From positions 3,195,175 through 3,259,174 of the forward strand of contig JAJHZJ010000699.1 of assembly GCA_023548195.1 (NCBI GenBank): 64,000 nt of DNA, read 5' to 3'. The stretch comes from Bettongia penicillata ogilbyi. Taxonomy: Eukaryota; Chordata; Mammalia; Diprotodontia; Potoroidae. The notes below the pieces were generated by a model. The model was not told the DNA's origin, did not search any database, and saw only the letters and a program-made list of their open reading frames with translations. Below, one piece after another: positions 45,454 to 58,441 of this stretch; positions within the stretch are counted from its first letter, which is position 1; every line of letters begins with the position of its first letter. Both the position numbers and the translations under genes were made by a program.

Positions 45454-45879
45454 GTAAGTAAAGATGAAATGTGGCCAAACTTTTAAATAAAACATCTCAG
45501 GGAAAAGTATTATTGCTATCATTGTTAAATAGTCTTTGTTGAAATTTTGGAAGTAAGATTTCCTTTTTTTTTTTTTTTTTTTTGCGTGCTCAAAACCATC
45601 TTAACCCTATCTACATCATATACAAAGTTGAGTAGAATTAGTATAGTTATGCACTAGGAATAGGTTCCAGTGCTGTGGTGATGAGAAGACAGAGGAATTG
45701 AATTTATCTTCTGAATATTTAAGTTCCAGACCAGTACTTTCTGAACTATGCCCAAATATTGCCCGTTAACTTTCTTAAATCCTTTTACCCTGAAATACAT
45801 TTTAGAAAACTGCTTTTTTTTTTTTCTTTCATTCGCTAATTCAGCAAATACAGCATATTTGTATCATTAGAAAGCAGTG

Positions 45880-46580
45880 TTGGAGACGCAAAGATGAGTA
45901 AGAACCAGTAGAAGGCACAACTTGATGTTCATAGGAAACCCTGGGGAAGTTCACAGCTAGAGCTGATGCTTCCGTGAGGGAGAGGGGTTGGGTCAGATCA
46001 GGGAAACATCCATGGGAGAGGTGACATCTGAGTCGGGGCTTGAAGGATGTATCCGGAAGGGGCAGGGGTGGTGGGGTGGTAAGGGCACTTCGTAAAAGTA
46101 GTAGCTCTTTAAGATAAGGTAGAGAGGCATAGGACAGATTTAGAAAACAGTAGCCCAGTTTCTCTGGAGTATGGAGTGTGAAGGAAAGTAGTAAGAGAGG
46201 AATCTGGGCAGATGAGTTGAGGCCAGATGGTGAAGACTCAGATATAGTTTCAACAAAAGCTTTGGGGAGCTGCTTTTTGAGTTATCGAAATAATGTGAGC
46301 AAATCTTTGCTTAAGATTGATTTTTCTGTTGTGTACATTATGGGGTAGGGAGAGACTGGCACCAAGAACATAAGGTAAGAGACTGTTTTCATGATTCAGG
46401 TAAGGCATAATCAAGGCTAGAACTAAGGTGTTAACAGAGGGAAGGAAAGTTTATTGAGTGCTTAGACTGTGCAGCGCACTCTGTTAAGTTTGGGGGATAC
46501 AGATAGAAAAGTAAGAGAGTTCCTGCTCTCTTGAAGCTCACATTCCAAAAGAGGGAAGACAATACATATAAGAAATTTCA
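45880..46580 (-). mobile_element. L2 fragments (two adjacent)
   Basis: Antisense L2 text from about 45990 (GACATCTGAGTCGGGGCTTG) to about 46430. A separate L2 3' end lies at about 46440-46580 (GTTTATTGAGTGCTTAGACT, GGGGGATACAGATAGAAAAG). Diverged. Confidence 0.62.
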
Positions 46581-47304
46581 GCTGTAAGTCGTACAGAAAG
46601 GCCCACTGATCCTAAAGGGTACATCTGAAAAACAGATGTTAATGTATCTTCTTTAATGTTATTTGCACTGATTAGAAAAGCAACAACTTTTTCTTCAGTT
46701 AAACTATTTGAAAATGAGAGTTTGGTAGTGAGAATTTTCTTTTTTCAGACCTTCATTAACTGGCTGCTGAGGAGGCAGAGTCTGCCCAGATTGGCTCGGT
46801 CACATCTCCAAAGGGTTAATGTCCTGACTGATGATGAGTATGTGACTAGTCACCAGTAGTGACTTATGTCACTTGTGACAGTCGGGGAGCTGGCGATTCT
46901 TTTCCTGGGACTCTGAGCTTTAACTTGCTTGCTTATAGCATTTTATCAGCTGTGTTTGTTAGTGGCAAGGATGGCGTAATCATCCTTTTGGAGTATGTTG
47001 TTTCCCTAGTTGATGGCTTCCTGATTAAACTGAAAGCAAGGCCCGTGGTCTAGGGGCATTGCTTTACCCTGGGCTTTTGGTGTCAGAATCATAGGTTGTT
47101 TTTGTATGAAAAATCTGAAGGCACTTGGTGACCCAGGTGGTGGTGGTAGTGATTATAGCTTTATTTACCTGAGACATGTTACCTCTTGGTTCTCCCTCAG
47201 GCTACTACCTTGCTACTTCAGCTATATTGATAAGTCACTAATATTTCTAATATCAGAATCTTCACCAGCCTTGTTCAAAATTTATAGTTGTAGTATTTTT
47301 GTCA
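46581..47304. other. Intron 7 stretch without recognised features
   Basis: Mixed-composition sequence containing only short unconserved frames. No repeat assigned. Confidence 0.45.
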
Positions 47305-47485
47305 TAGTTTAGTGGAAAGATCATTGCTTCTGGATTCACAGGAACTGGATTCAAATTCTACCTCTTGATACCAACCCTGTGACCTTAGGCAAGTTACCTG
47401 ATCTTCCTAGGCCTTAATTTCCTGCTTCATCTGTAAGATAAAGGGGTTGGACATCCCTTCCAGCACTAGATCATATGAGCCTTGC
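47305..47485 (+). mobile_element. CORE-SINE/MIR
   Basis: Sense: TAGTGGAAAGATCATTGCTT, GGATTCAAATTCTACCTC, GTGACCTTAGGCAAGTTACC, then AAGGGGTTGGACATCCCTTC. Confidence 0.78.
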
Positions 47486-47914
47486 TCAATTTACATTAAC
47501 AAATCATTTTCTAGTGTTATATTGATTTATTTCTGTCTCCTATTTCTGCATAGCTGAAATATTTTCTCTATCCATATAGTTTCCATTTGTGTTACTAATA
47601 CCTCAAGTTTTAATTTTAAATGATCTGTACTTTCATTTAAAAAAATGCAGCCAATTCAAGGAATTTAAGCAGTCATTTTAATTGTGTGAGTTTAGTCATT
47701 TTAATCCCTTGCCTCAGAAATGGATTGTGCAGAGAAATAAATAACAAATGAAAAAACATAAGTAAATAGATGAACAAATAAATAAGAATTTTAAAAATTA
47801 GAAAAATCCCCTTTTGATGAATAGTTTTAATTTCTAGGAAGTGTTTCTTCCTATCAAACCTTTAATTTATCTCTTAATTTATCCTGTAAATTTATCCTGT
47901 ACAAATATGTACAT

Positions 47915-48055
47915 AGTTGTTTTCATGTTACCTCCCCTATTTAGCATGTGAGCTGCTTGAGGGCAGGGACTGTCATTTGCCTTTCTATTCTCAGGGCTTG
48001 GTATAGTGCCTGGCATATAGTAGGTACTTAATAAATACTTATTGACTATTGACCA
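47915..48055 (+). mobile_element. L2 3' end
   Basis: Near-consensus L2 3' end: GTGAGCTGCTTGAGGGCAGG, GTGCCTGGCATATAGTAGGT, then TTAATAAATACTTATTGACT. Confidence 0.8.
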
Positions 48056-48959
48056 GTAATTGATTTGTCTTTTTTTTACCCTTGTTAATGTATGACATTT
48101 TGCTTTAAGATCTTTTATTTGGTTCTGTGATTTTGTTAGCACTGGCTATTCTTGCTTAATTTCTTTGAATGTTCAGGTACCTGAACATAGATAAAAGAAA
48201 AAATCTTGTGTAATTTCTTTTTCTGTTTTCATTGTTTTTGGCATTTTGATTGATTTGGTTATTCTTAATATTTTTTTAAAATTATACTCCTATTTACTTT
48301 GTTTATTTTAAATTTTGGTCATTTTCCATTTTCTTCTGGATTTTTAGCCATTTCCTCTCAGTTTTGTGTTACCTGCAAATTTTACATGCATTCTACTTAT
48401 GTCTGTTTTCCAGGTTATTTTACAAAAAAAATCAATTTATATAGTATTAGGTCTGAATAATACCAATAATACTCAAGGGTTATCTGTGAAGTACAGTAAA
48501 TAGGGAAATAATAGTTTATAGAGTCTGTCATGTCATGGATTTTTATACTTCCTCCATGTCCCTGTTATGTACAGCATAAAAATGTGTCCAACTCCTAACC
48601 ATCCACAAGAGGGCCACCCACTGTGCTGGATGCCTCACTCTAGATCTGTTGACCTTATGCAGAGAAGAATGAACATCTAGGCTGCCTGTTGTGCCTGCTT
48701 TTGATTTTTCCACCTCCTTTTCAGTCACACATTTCTTTGGCATCTTTTATATCACCTTACAGCAGCCTACTACACTTGCAAGTACAACCTGAAGCAGATT
48801 AAGATGTCATTGGGAAGTGTTTAATAAAATAAAAATACGTACAGTGTAATGGCCCCTGTTTGTGTGACACCACTGTTTTGCATTGCTTCTAGTTTGCCTT
48901 GTTATAATGCTCGTACAAGTCACATGTCTTTCCGCTGAACTTTGAGTGAACTTAAACTT

Positions 48960-49165
48960 TACTCCTTTGGGGACTTTTGTATTCCATGAAATAAATATAG
49001 CCATATTTCAAATTGCTTTCCATAACTGGTAGATCAGTTCGCAGCTCCACAAAGAATGCACTTGGACTTTCTACAACCCTTCCAACAGTTGTTCATTTTT
49101 TATTATGGAGCCTGACAGACATTTTAATTTGTATCCCCCTTATTTAGTGATTTGGAGTATTTCTA
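48960..49165 (-). mobile_element. L1 ORF2 3'-end fragment
   Basis: Antisense L1: AAATTGCTTTCCATAACTGG, GATCAGTTCGCAGCTCCAC, AACCCTTCCAACAGTTGTTC, matching the ORF2 C-terminal region of other copies here. Confidence 0.7.
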
Positions 49166-49717
49166 ATGTGTTTTTTTTTATCTTCTACACACATATTTGC
49201 TTATATTTTTCAGTAAACAATGGTCTCAGATTAACTTAGTGTCTAAAACTGTATGATTGTTAACACTCTTTACTCCTATTCAAACTACTCTGCTGTCATC
49301 ACTGCAGAAATGGAAGGTAGTCTTACAAGATAAAAGACAGTTTACACCTATCTTCACTTCACTGGGTTACTGTGGCCAAAGAATTCATTGCCTATGGCCA
49401 GTGTGCTGTTAAGGAAGCTATCTAGACTGATTTTCAGAAAGATGGTTACCAGGGCCATGGAGTCTTTCTAGGACTTTCCAGAGTTGGTGCTCTGCTAACA
49501 TAGCCTTCAGAAACCCAGGATTACTTGTATGCTACGTTGAGGCATTGAAGTAAAGAATATTTATTTATTTATTTTAAGTAAAGGCATTTTATGAAGAATA
49601 AAGACAATTTTAGATAATTTTTCTTTTAAAAATCAGTTTTTAGAAAGATGTCTTAAAAATTAAAAAGTAAAATGCTTCTAATTTCCTCAATAGAAAAAAT
49701 ATTTTTTGATTTTTTAG

Positions 49718-49825
49718 TACAGGGAAGACCATTTGAAGTAAAAGAAATGTTTCTGGAAGACATTTTAAGAAGTACAGGATACACAAACAAAGAAATGTTA
49801 AAATACAAAAAGGAAAAACAGCGAG
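49718..49825 (+). CDS. YTHDC2: YTHDC2 exon 8: end of RecA1 region
   Basis: Acceptor GATTTTTTAG|TACAGG; donor AGCGAG|gtgagt. 108 nt, phase 1 in and phase 1 out. Encodes IQGRPFEVKEMFLEDILRST, then GYTNKEMLKYKKEKQR. IQGRPFEV is the conserved segment that follows motif III in DEAH helicases. Confidence 0.96.
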
Positions 49826-51041
49826 GTGAGTTTTTTTCTTGAACAGAATATACATTTTTTTTTACTTAATATAACAGAGGAAGATAAAGTTGAAATAGTT
49901 TTCTTTTTATTTGTTATATAAATGCTGATGTCATCTAATAACATAAGCCAAAAGCATGCCCCCATATGTCTAATGACATAAGGCAAAACCATGCCCTCCT
50001 GTGTGGCTGTTGACTTGGTGGGTGACATGAGGAATGGGAAAGATTAGCTGTACTTAGCAGGAAAAGAAATGTGAGCCTGAAACTAATTATTGTAGCTTGA
50101 AACTGATCTTGCTGTGGATAGGGAAGGTAATGGCACAGTATCATCTCCCACAGATTCTGTCTTTCCTGTTAAGATTTATGGTCCCGGACTGTAAATAACC
50201 CTTTGGTTATTTGGTAAGTAACTGTATCATAACCATTGATTATGTTATATTTCCAGTCTTGGTTGTAGTGTAATGAATAGTTTGGATTCAGTTATTTCTG
50301 AAGTCTCTTTCATTTATAAATTCTATGGTTTTATAAACATTTTGTCTTCAGTTTTGATATGTAGTTCTAATAAGGCTTAAACGTTTTTGATATAGTTCTA
50401 ATAAGGCTTAAACTTTTGCGTAAGCTTCAGTTTTTAGAGGCTGACATTTCTTTTACTTCATCGTTCATGTTCATAAGATTTTTTTGGAGTGTTTTAAGCA
50501 TTTTCATTTAAAATTTTCATTTAGAAAGTACTCATCGGTTAAAAGTAAACATTCATTATACACTGAATGAAATTAAATGAAATAAAGTGATTGATTATAT
50601 ATATAAAGCCATGAACCCACTGTTTGCAATTTTAGTTCAACAAAATTCATTAAGCTTTTTTATATGCCAGACTTTATAAAATATGTATATTTACTTTTAC
50701 AGAATGATAATAGAAACATTATGTTTGATTCCTCCTCTTCTGATCTGTGATTCCTCTCAGCTCATGTGTTTTTATGGCTAATAGTATTTTATGTCGCTGT
50801 TGTCAATATGTATGTTGTAGATTTTCTTTATTCTACATCATTTTATAAAGCCTCCCACTTTCTTTGTGTTTTTCCCATTTGTGATTTTTTATTGTGCAAT
50901 AATATCCTATTACAGTCATTACAAAAGTATTGCAATACTTTTTATTTAGTATGTAATCCACCTCTGAATTTCTATATGCTTATTTTGCATACATTCTGTA
51001 TTTATTTATGAATAGATTGTATTCCTCTAGTTGAATATGGG

Positions 51042-51297
51042 GCAGCTAGGTAGTACAGTGGGGATAAAGCACTGGGCTAGTAACCAAGAAGTCTCATTTC
51101 CCTCAAGTAAAATCTGGGTTCAGACACGTACTAGTTATGTGACCCTAGACAAGTCACTTAACCTTGTTTGCCTCAGTTCTCCATCTGTAAAATGAGCTGG
51201 AGAAAGAAACGGCGAACCACTGCAGTGCCTTTGTCAACATCACCCCTGATGGGGTAATGAAGAGTCAGACATGATTGAGTGGTAACAGTAACAGAAG
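51042..51297 (+). mobile_element. CORE-SINE with BovB-like tail, full length
   Basis: Sense: GGGGCAGCTAGGTAGTACAG head, then GTGACCCTAGACAAGTCACT and CTGTAAAATGAGCTGGAGAA. The tail AATGAAGAGTCAGACATGAT then TGAGTGGTAACAG matches the BovB 3' end at about 31785-31810. This explains how it was mobilised. Confidence 0.85.
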
Positions 51298-51299
51298 TT

Positions 51300-51400
51300 G
51301 AATGTAAGTTGTGTGAAGGCAGGTCTGTCTTACCTTTGTATTTATATTTCTAGCATCTAGTAGAGTGGACGCTTAATGAATACTTACTGATTGAATTGTG
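51300..51400 (+). mobile_element. L2 3' end fragment
   Basis: GTGAAGGCAGGTCTGTCTTA, CTAGTAGAGTGGACGCTTAA, TGAATACTTACTGATTGAAT. Confidence 0.6.
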
Positions 51401-51954
51401 ACTGTCCGGATTACCTCCAGTATTTTACTAGCATGAATAAAATTGCTCTGAATATACTTTTACAAATCGCTCTTTTTTATCTTTCTGTAGCATCCTTGAA
51501 TTACATTACTAATTGTAGTGACATTGGGTTAAAGGATAGGAAGTTTTGTGGCTCTTTTTGTATATTACCATAATATTTTCTAAAAATATGTTTCTATTTT
51601 ATGCCACCAATGTAAATAGTCTACTTATTTCACCACAGCCCTTCCAACTTTGGATTTACTGCCTTTAAATACCTTTGTAAATTTAGTGAACGTATCTAAT
51701 AATTCAACATGCACACTTTTTTTGGGAAAAGTTTTTTATAATTTGTATTTCAAGAAATGTTTGTTCATATCTTTTCATCACATATCCATTGAGGAAAGAA
51801 TTTGGTATTACTTTTGAAAAATTACTTTTGGGGCTGTTGCATGACTTGTCATAGATAACCTTATTAGTAGGCTGGATTAGCAGATAGTTTCAGATCTGAG
51901 AGCATCATTCATAGGAAAATGTTTCAATTTATGAGTACATTTGAAGTATTTTTA

Positions 51955-52690
51955 TTTCATTAAATATTTCTCAATTACATGTAACAATTTTTTAACATTT
52001 GTTGTTAAAAATTTTTCTGTTCCAAATTTTGTTCCTCCTTCCTTCCCCTCCCTTGCCCCTTGAGAAAACAAGCAATGCGATATAAATTGTAAATGTAAAG
52101 TCATGCAGAACATTTCCATATTCGCCATGTTACAAAAGAAAACAAGAAAAATTTTAAAAAGTTTAAAATATGCTTCAGTCTGCACTCAGATTTCATTATT
52201 TCTCTCTCTGGTGGTGGGTAGCATTATTGCATTACTGTGTACAATGTTCTTGTGATTCTGCTCACTTCATTTTACATCAGTTCAAATATGATTTCCCAGG
52301 TTTTTCTGAAAGTATCCTGTTGGTCATTTCTTATAGCACAATATATATGACATCACAATCATGTACCACAATTTTTTGAACCAATTTCCAGTTGGTAAAT
52401 ATCCCCTCAGTTTCCAGTTCTCTACCAGCACAAAAAGAACTTGTATAAATATTTTGTAAAATAGGCCTTTTCCCTTTTCTTTGATCTCTTTGGGATACAG
52501 ATGTAGTAATGGTATTGCTGAATTAAAGGATATGCACAGCTTTATAGCCCTTTAGACATAGTTCCAAATTTTTCTCCAGAATTATTGGCCCAGTTCACAA
52601 CTCCTCCAAAAGTACATTAGTATTCCTATTTTTCTACATCCTTCCAGCATTTCTCACTTTCCTTTTATAAGTACATTTTAATATTTTAAA
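51955..52690 (-). mobile_element. L1 3' end, reverse orientation
   Basis: From the 3' UTR (CTCAATTACATGTAACAATT, CCTTCCTTCCCCTCCCTTGC, GCAATGCGATATAAATTG) into the ORF2 C-terminus (CAGTTCACAACTCCTCCAAA). Parallel to 59160-60000. Confidence 0.78.
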
Positions 52691-53035
52691 TACAGTTAAT
52701 GACAAGAACTTTAAGGGAGGTATTACTGTCTTAGGACATAGCTTTTAATGCCACTGCATTTATATTATTTAATTTTATAAGTGGTTAAATTTCTGAAGTT
52801 TTCCTTTTAAAAAATTGATGCATTTTTATATCATATTCATTTCCAAATGTACCTTCCTACCCATCAGTTCTTGTGACAGATTTTAAAAAGGTCAGCCATC
52901 TAAGTTGACCTTGTCTAACACATTATGCATAGCATTTGCTGACATCTTTAGGGAAGGGTATGAGGTTCATCTTCTCAGTTTTTATCTGGGGTAAAACTTC
53001 ATTTTCTTGTTCTTTCTGTTTACATTGTTACAGTT

Positions 53036-53170
53036 AGCGGGTCACCGTGCTTGGTGCGTTCTTGGTTCCGTTTACTTCACTCCGGATGCTTTTGTGAATG
53101 TTTTTTTCTGAGCTCATTTGTTGTTTATTATAGCACAATAATATCCAATTACTCATGTACCACAATTTCA
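53036..53170 (-). mobile_element. L1 fragment just upstream of exon 9
   Basis: Antisense L1 (CACTCCGGATGCTTTTGTGA, TTATTATAGCACAATAATAT, CATGTACCACAATTTCAG). It ends about 60 bp before the exon 9 acceptor. Confidence 0.65.
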
Positions 53171-53229
53171 GAGAAATCAATTTTGAAAAGCAAACTAAAC
53201 ATTGTACTGACAAATAATCTTTCTCTTAG

Positions 53230-53378
53230 AAGAAAAACAGCAAACTACTCTTACTGAATGGTACTCTGCTCAGGAGAACAGCGTGAAACCCGAGTCTCAG
53301 AGGCAAAGAACTGTTCCAAATGTTACTGAGGAGTATGATTTATTGGATGATGGTGGGGATGCTGTGTTTAGTCAACTG
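53230..53378 (+). CDS. YTHDC2: YTHDC2 exon 9: linker
   Basis: Acceptor TCTCTTAG|AAGAAA; donor CAACTG|gtaaga. 149 nt, phase 1 in and phase 0 out. Encodes EEKQQTTLTEWYSAQENSVK, then TEEYDLLDDGGDAVFSQL. An acidic linker between RecA1 and the ankyrin insert, with a few substitutions relative to human. Confidence 0.96.
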
Positions 53379-54164
53379 GTAAGACTTTCACTGTCTTAAC
53401 TGGAACTTTGAGAGTTTTCATTCTTTTTTTTTCTGAATATTAAGTTGTATTCTAATCATTGTTCATTGTGAAGTTAGAGGATTAATTCATCAGTTAAATG
53501 GTGCTAGAATTTTTACTTTTTAAAAAATTTATCTATATCAACTCTTAGAAGAAGAAAAATATTTAAAATTCTACATGTTTTTATAGTTTCTGTAATACTC
53601 ATTTCTATGAGGTATGGTTCATGATTTGAGCACATTCAAAACCATGACATTTTGTGTATATTTGGATGTCTCATTGTGGTGTAGCATTGACCCTGTATTC
53701 ACAAAGACTGTGTCTGAAAAATGTAAACCTGGCAAGTGTTAGAAGTTGGAAAGGCTTTAAGTATGATACATTGCCAGCTATTGTCTAAAGACCAGCCAAG
53801 CCAAATTCATTCATAATTCATAATCACCTCTAGTCAGCTGTCAGCCAGTGCATTTGTGTTTTGGTCGGAGCACACATTGAACTGTTTCCTAAAACGTAGA
53901 TGTGTTCTCTCTCTGGTTGGAAGAAGTGTACATACCGATGAAATTTCAGATCATTTGAAGTGTTAAAGAATTTCAGAGCAATTTTTGATAATGTCATTCT
54001 AAGTTTCATAGTGCTTGATTGGAATTACATCTTCTTTATGTCTAGAGGTAACTGTCATGAGTGCTTGTTGTGAAGTTCATGCAGAACATGACCTCATTGT
54101 CATTATCATATTACTTATATTTGTTTTATATTATTCTATAATGTACTTGTAATGCTAATTGCTA
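53379..54164. other. Intron 9 sequence without recognised features
   Basis: AT-rich; no gene, RNA or assigned repeat seen. Confidence 0.5.
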
Positions 54165-54410
54165 GAATATCTATAGTCCCTTAATGTTTTCTAAGCACTT
54201 TATATATCTTATCTCATTCGATCTTCTCCACAACTGTACGAGGGAGAAGTTGTTACCGTCCTCATTTTTATAGATGAGAAAACTTGGACTGAGAGAGATT
54301 AAATTACTTGTCACATAACTAGTTAGTGTTTGAGGTAGGATTCTAACTCCAATCTTCCTGACTTACAGATCTGACACTCCATCCACTGCGTCACCTAGCT
54401 GCCTAGTCCC
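54165..54410 (-). mobile_element. MIR/CORE-SINE
   Basis: Antisense: TCTAAGCACTTTATATATCT, TTATAGATGAGAAAACTTGG, then ATTCTAACTCCAATCTTCCT and CCATCCACTGCGTCACCTAG. Ends 122 bp upstream of exon 10. Confidence 0.8.
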
Positions 54411-54532
54411 AATGTGTTTGTGCTTACTTGACTGATACTAAAGATTTTTTGAATTAATGGTTATAGATTATCACATTCTTAAAAACAATCTCTCCATACA
54501 TTAGATTAATTTGAACGTTTCTGCATTTTTAG

Positions 54533-54668
54533 ACTGAAAAAGATGTGAATTGCCTTGAACCGTGGCTAATAAAAGAAATGGATGCTTGTCTTTCTGACAT
54601 ATGGCTGCATAAAGATGTTGATGCCTTTGCTCAGGTGTTTCACCTTATTTTAACTGAAAATGTTAGCG
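54533..54668 (+). CDS. YTHDC2: YTHDC2 exon 10: linker before the ankyrin repeats
   Basis: Acceptor CATTTTTAG|ACTGAA; donor TTAGCG|gtaggt. 136 nt, phase 0 in and phase 1 out. Encodes TEKDVNCLEPWLIKEMDACL, then SDIWLHKDVDAFAQVFHLIL and TENVS. Confidence 0.97.
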
Positions 54669-54779
54669 GTAGGTTTTATCTTTTAATAAATTGCTCAATA
54701 CGTGTAGTTATCTTGTAGAGAAAATTTAGGTTACATAGAAATTTATTCCCTAAGTTTTTCATTTATTTTCAAAAAGTTG

Positions 54780-54870
54780 TTTATTCCTCAAACATATGAG
54801 TGCCTACTCTGTAAAGCACTGTGGAGTATACCAAGACAAATGGGGCATGGCTCTGCCTTATGATCATAAG
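54780..54870 (-). mobile_element. L2 3' end fragment
   Basis: Antisense L2-like text: TGAGTGCCTACTCTGTAAAG, CACTGTGGAGTATACCAAGA. Short. Confidence 0.5.
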
Positions 54871-55564
54871 GTAATTTGTGTTCAGGACTTACTTTATTTT
54901 ATATCTCTGAAACTACCTTTTCATACTAACGTATTGGAAAATATTTATGTATACTGAATTACTAATTTGATAAATGATATAAAATAAGACACTGAGGTAT
55001 ACTATATATGCATAATCTATGGTGTTACCAATATTTCAAGTCATGAGGTACCCCCACATCATATTTGTGGAATATGATAAGTGCTAGCAATCTGTGATAA
55101 CATCAGGATGCTTTTTCAAGGTTGTACAGGGCCATAGGTAATATTTGTAAAAATCTCATTTATCGTAGTTTTCTTCCACATCCTGGTCCCTTTCTTCCTT
55201 GCATTATGAGATGCTTAATTGCTCTTGTGCTGTCATCTTGGTGTACTAGGTCCCATGCACAAGCCTAACCCCTGTCTTATGTAGTGCGCCTCATTTGTCA
55301 TAGTTACCTCCCTGTATACAAGAGGTGCAGTGTGTGCATGCGTGTGTAATGAAAATACTCATTCTCAGATATTTCAGCTAAATTTTTTGCATTGTGAGAA
55401 CTAGTGAGTATCATTTTCTTGAGTAGGTTTGTATTTTTTAAAAAGTTTATAAAACCAGATGAATCTTTAATTAGTTGATTATATGGGAAAATTTGTGAAG
55501 AGAAAGATTGTGAGAGCTTCCTGGTACAATTTAAATAAAATAACCTACAGTTAAGTCTTAGAAG

Positions 55565-55765
55565 TTTATAACGTGCTTTTCATATATTACCTCATTTGAA
55601 CCTCCTAACCTCTGAAGTAGAATATAGCACAACAAGTCAGTGATCTGAGACTCAGGGATTTCCCTAAAGCCACAGTTTCTATGTGGCAATGTTGGAATTT
55701 GAATTCATGTTTTATGACACTAATGACACTTGTTTACTATACCAGGCTGCTCCTTGTTTATTCTG
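55565..55765 (-). mobile_element. MIR-like SINE
   Basis: Antisense MIR: ATATTACCTCATTTGAACCT, GAGACTCAGGGATTTCCCTA, TGGAATTTGAATTCATG. Confidence 0.6.
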
Positions 55766-58441
55766 GGTCTTTGGTACCTTCCGTTCAGGACAGGACAGCA
55801 AGTAAGGCTTGTACCTTTTTTTTCCTTATTAGGTCCCATTTCCTAAAAAGGAAAATTTTCTTTTCTGGTATTTGTGAAAATGAGAGGAAGGGAACAGGAA
55901 AGACTCTTTAGGTACCTTCATTTTTCCCCTTTGAGTGTATATCTCACTCTGTGCAGCGGATACTGATCATCTTTAGGCTTTTCATGGCCTATAAGATCTA
56001 ATGTCTTCAAATAGCCACTTAAGACCATTTAAATCTATGGGTTTTGTGCCTTTAGTTATACAGTTTGGAGGTTTAGATGATTTTTTTAGGAAAACATTTC
56101 CTTTTTTTTCTTTTTCAGTTTGAACATACAAGGTATTCCAAAAGCCATAGTGCATTGTAAAGCTTTAGTATCTTAAAATGGCCATAAGAATTTTGAGGCA
56201 TCTTGTAAAAAAAATAATATAAACATATACACATTCATTCCTTTTCTTCTGACAATTTATATCTTTTTATATTGTTTTGATGAATGGTTATGGTTGGGAA
56301 GTTTACATTAGTTTGATAGGTAATTATAGTGTACTAGGTAAGGATAGTAAAAATAAATTTGCTGCATAGTGTCATAATACTTAACCTATGAAGTACCTAA
56401 TTCTCTTTTCCTAAAATTCTGTGATTCAGGGAAAGCATTGGTTGTACTAAGTTTTGTTTTTGAAATTAGTATTGTTAACTTGTTTGGGTCAACCGTTAGG
56501 CCTAGAACTAACTTTACTACATAAAACCATTTTTAATAAAATTTCTTTTAATGAGATTTTATACATATTAACTGGCAACTATTACTAGACACATTGAATT
56601 AAAATAGCAAGGGTTAATATTTAATTATTAAACTTTCTATGTAATGTTCTAAGGTTTACATATCATTTTGCATACATTATCCAATTTTTCCTCATAACAG
56701 CTTTGTTCAGTGACTACCATGAAACATAAGAAACAACCTTCTAAGAAGTGAAATAACTTGCCATTGTCACATGTCTAATATACATCAGATTTAGGAACTC
56801 TGGTCCAAATATCTAGTGATCAAGTCACGCACCACAATGGCTAAACCTCAGTCTTTTAAAAATAAATATTATTCTAGTTGACTTTTGAATTCTATTTTAT
56901 TTCTATTTTTACTTTTCTGTAAATCCCCCTCCTACGCATGTTTTATATTTTTTCCATAGTTTTTTTTCTTTTGGTTAGAGTGCCTTCTTTCCAGAGGCAT
57001 TTTTATTCTCCTTCCTCCTTTTTCCAAAGACGCCTTTATTGTCCTTACTCTGGTCACCAAAAGATTGAAGATGTGGGCTTAATGGAGACAAGCCACTTGA
57101 AAGGGAAGAGAAACTGAAGTTGAGTTATCTTGTGTGATAGGGTGGGAACATGCAGCTTCGTTGGAAATTTGGGATTCCCTGGGATCAGTGATATTGTTTT
57201 ATTATATATATACATATATGGACATGTGTATTTTTATGTCTACTGTATGCTTTATGCAAGATATAGATACATTTACAATATAACTATATTCTACGTCATG
57301 TATGCGTGTATCATATGTTTATGTGTGTACATTATAGATAAACAAATATACATATTTATAGGTATAATATAACAATATTGCACATTATATATGTACATAT
57401 TGGTATATGTGTTCATGTACTTTTACGTAACATGTATACTAATGCATATATACATACAGAAATGTACATACATGCGTGTGTTTATTGTCATTCAGTATGT
57501 ATTTGAAAATTATCAGTTGAATAGAAAAAGCCCTAACAGATAATTCAGTTATAGTATAAGTAGTAATATGCATCAACTTTTATCAGTCTTTATTTTCTAT
57601 AATAAATTCTTTTCAGTAATTACCCATTCAATTTTGGTTATTTGATAAGAGCAAATGATTTTGAGAAACAGCGATTTATTAAAGTTCCTGAGAAATTCAT
57701 TGTAGAAATTATTTAACTTATCAACTTTTTATAGGAAATAACATTTTTTACTAACGATGCAATTCTATTTAAATGCGATGGGGAAATTATCTCATAGTTT
57801 ATCATCCTCTGTGAGTAATACTCTGAATTAACAGAGTTCTGAGTCGAACATCACTCATTTACTGATAAAAATAAGTTTGCATTTTCCTGATCTTTGTATC
57901 CAGAGTCCTCTTTATAACTTATGTTAGCATTTGTGGTCAAGAAACAGTATAGGTTGAGAGAAATAATTCGTGTGATTTAGGAGATGATAACCTTACAGTG
58001 TTAATTCCCTTTCAGCAGTGTTACAGATTTCAAATATTACTGTTCTTTATTTAAAAATTTAAGTTACCTCCACTTAATTATTCATATGGCAGAATCTTTT
58101 CTCTAATCTCATCTGTGTTGAGGGTGAGATAAGAGCAAACATCATCATGGTTGACCTGCTTGAGATTGAGTTTTTTGAAGAAAAGAACACCTTATAATAT
58201 TCTCATTGTATAATTTATATTTCAAGTTTGTTCTGATTTTAAAAGTATGGCTAGTATTTTTTAAAAATGTTTGTAGAGTTTTACATTTTTAGTAGTAATT
58301 AAGCATCTAGTTTCTGGAATTGAAGACATGTTAATATAAAAGTTGAATATAAACTTAAATTTACCATATGTGACTTATTTCATATGATAGTTTGAAAAAT
58401 AGTCTTATAAATATTATTTTTATTGTTTTCTTTTTTGTTAG
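55766..58441. other. Rest of intron 10
   Basis: A possible MIR relic lies near 56640-56845. A TA/TG-rich microsatellite region spans about 57195-57480. No gene or RNA recognised elsewhere. Confidence 0.5.
57195..57480. repeat. TA/TG-rich simple-sequence region
   Basis: Interrupted runs of TATA, TGTA and ACATATA over nearly 300 bp; low complexity. Confidence 0.75.

Larger units (their letters stand above)
50755..51700 (-). mobile_element. L1 3'-end fragments split by a SINE
   Basis: Antisense L1 ORF2/3' text in two blocks, about 50755-51010 and 51415-51700. It includes TATAGCACAATA-like and ATTGCTGG-like segments diverged from the 59160 copy. The insertion between them is a SINE plus an L2-like end. 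Confidence 0.55.

Noticed and set aside
48543..48743. 66-residue minus-strand frame in intron 7
   Set aside because: No recognisable domain, no splice or start context; likely chance in a moderately GC-rich intronic patch.
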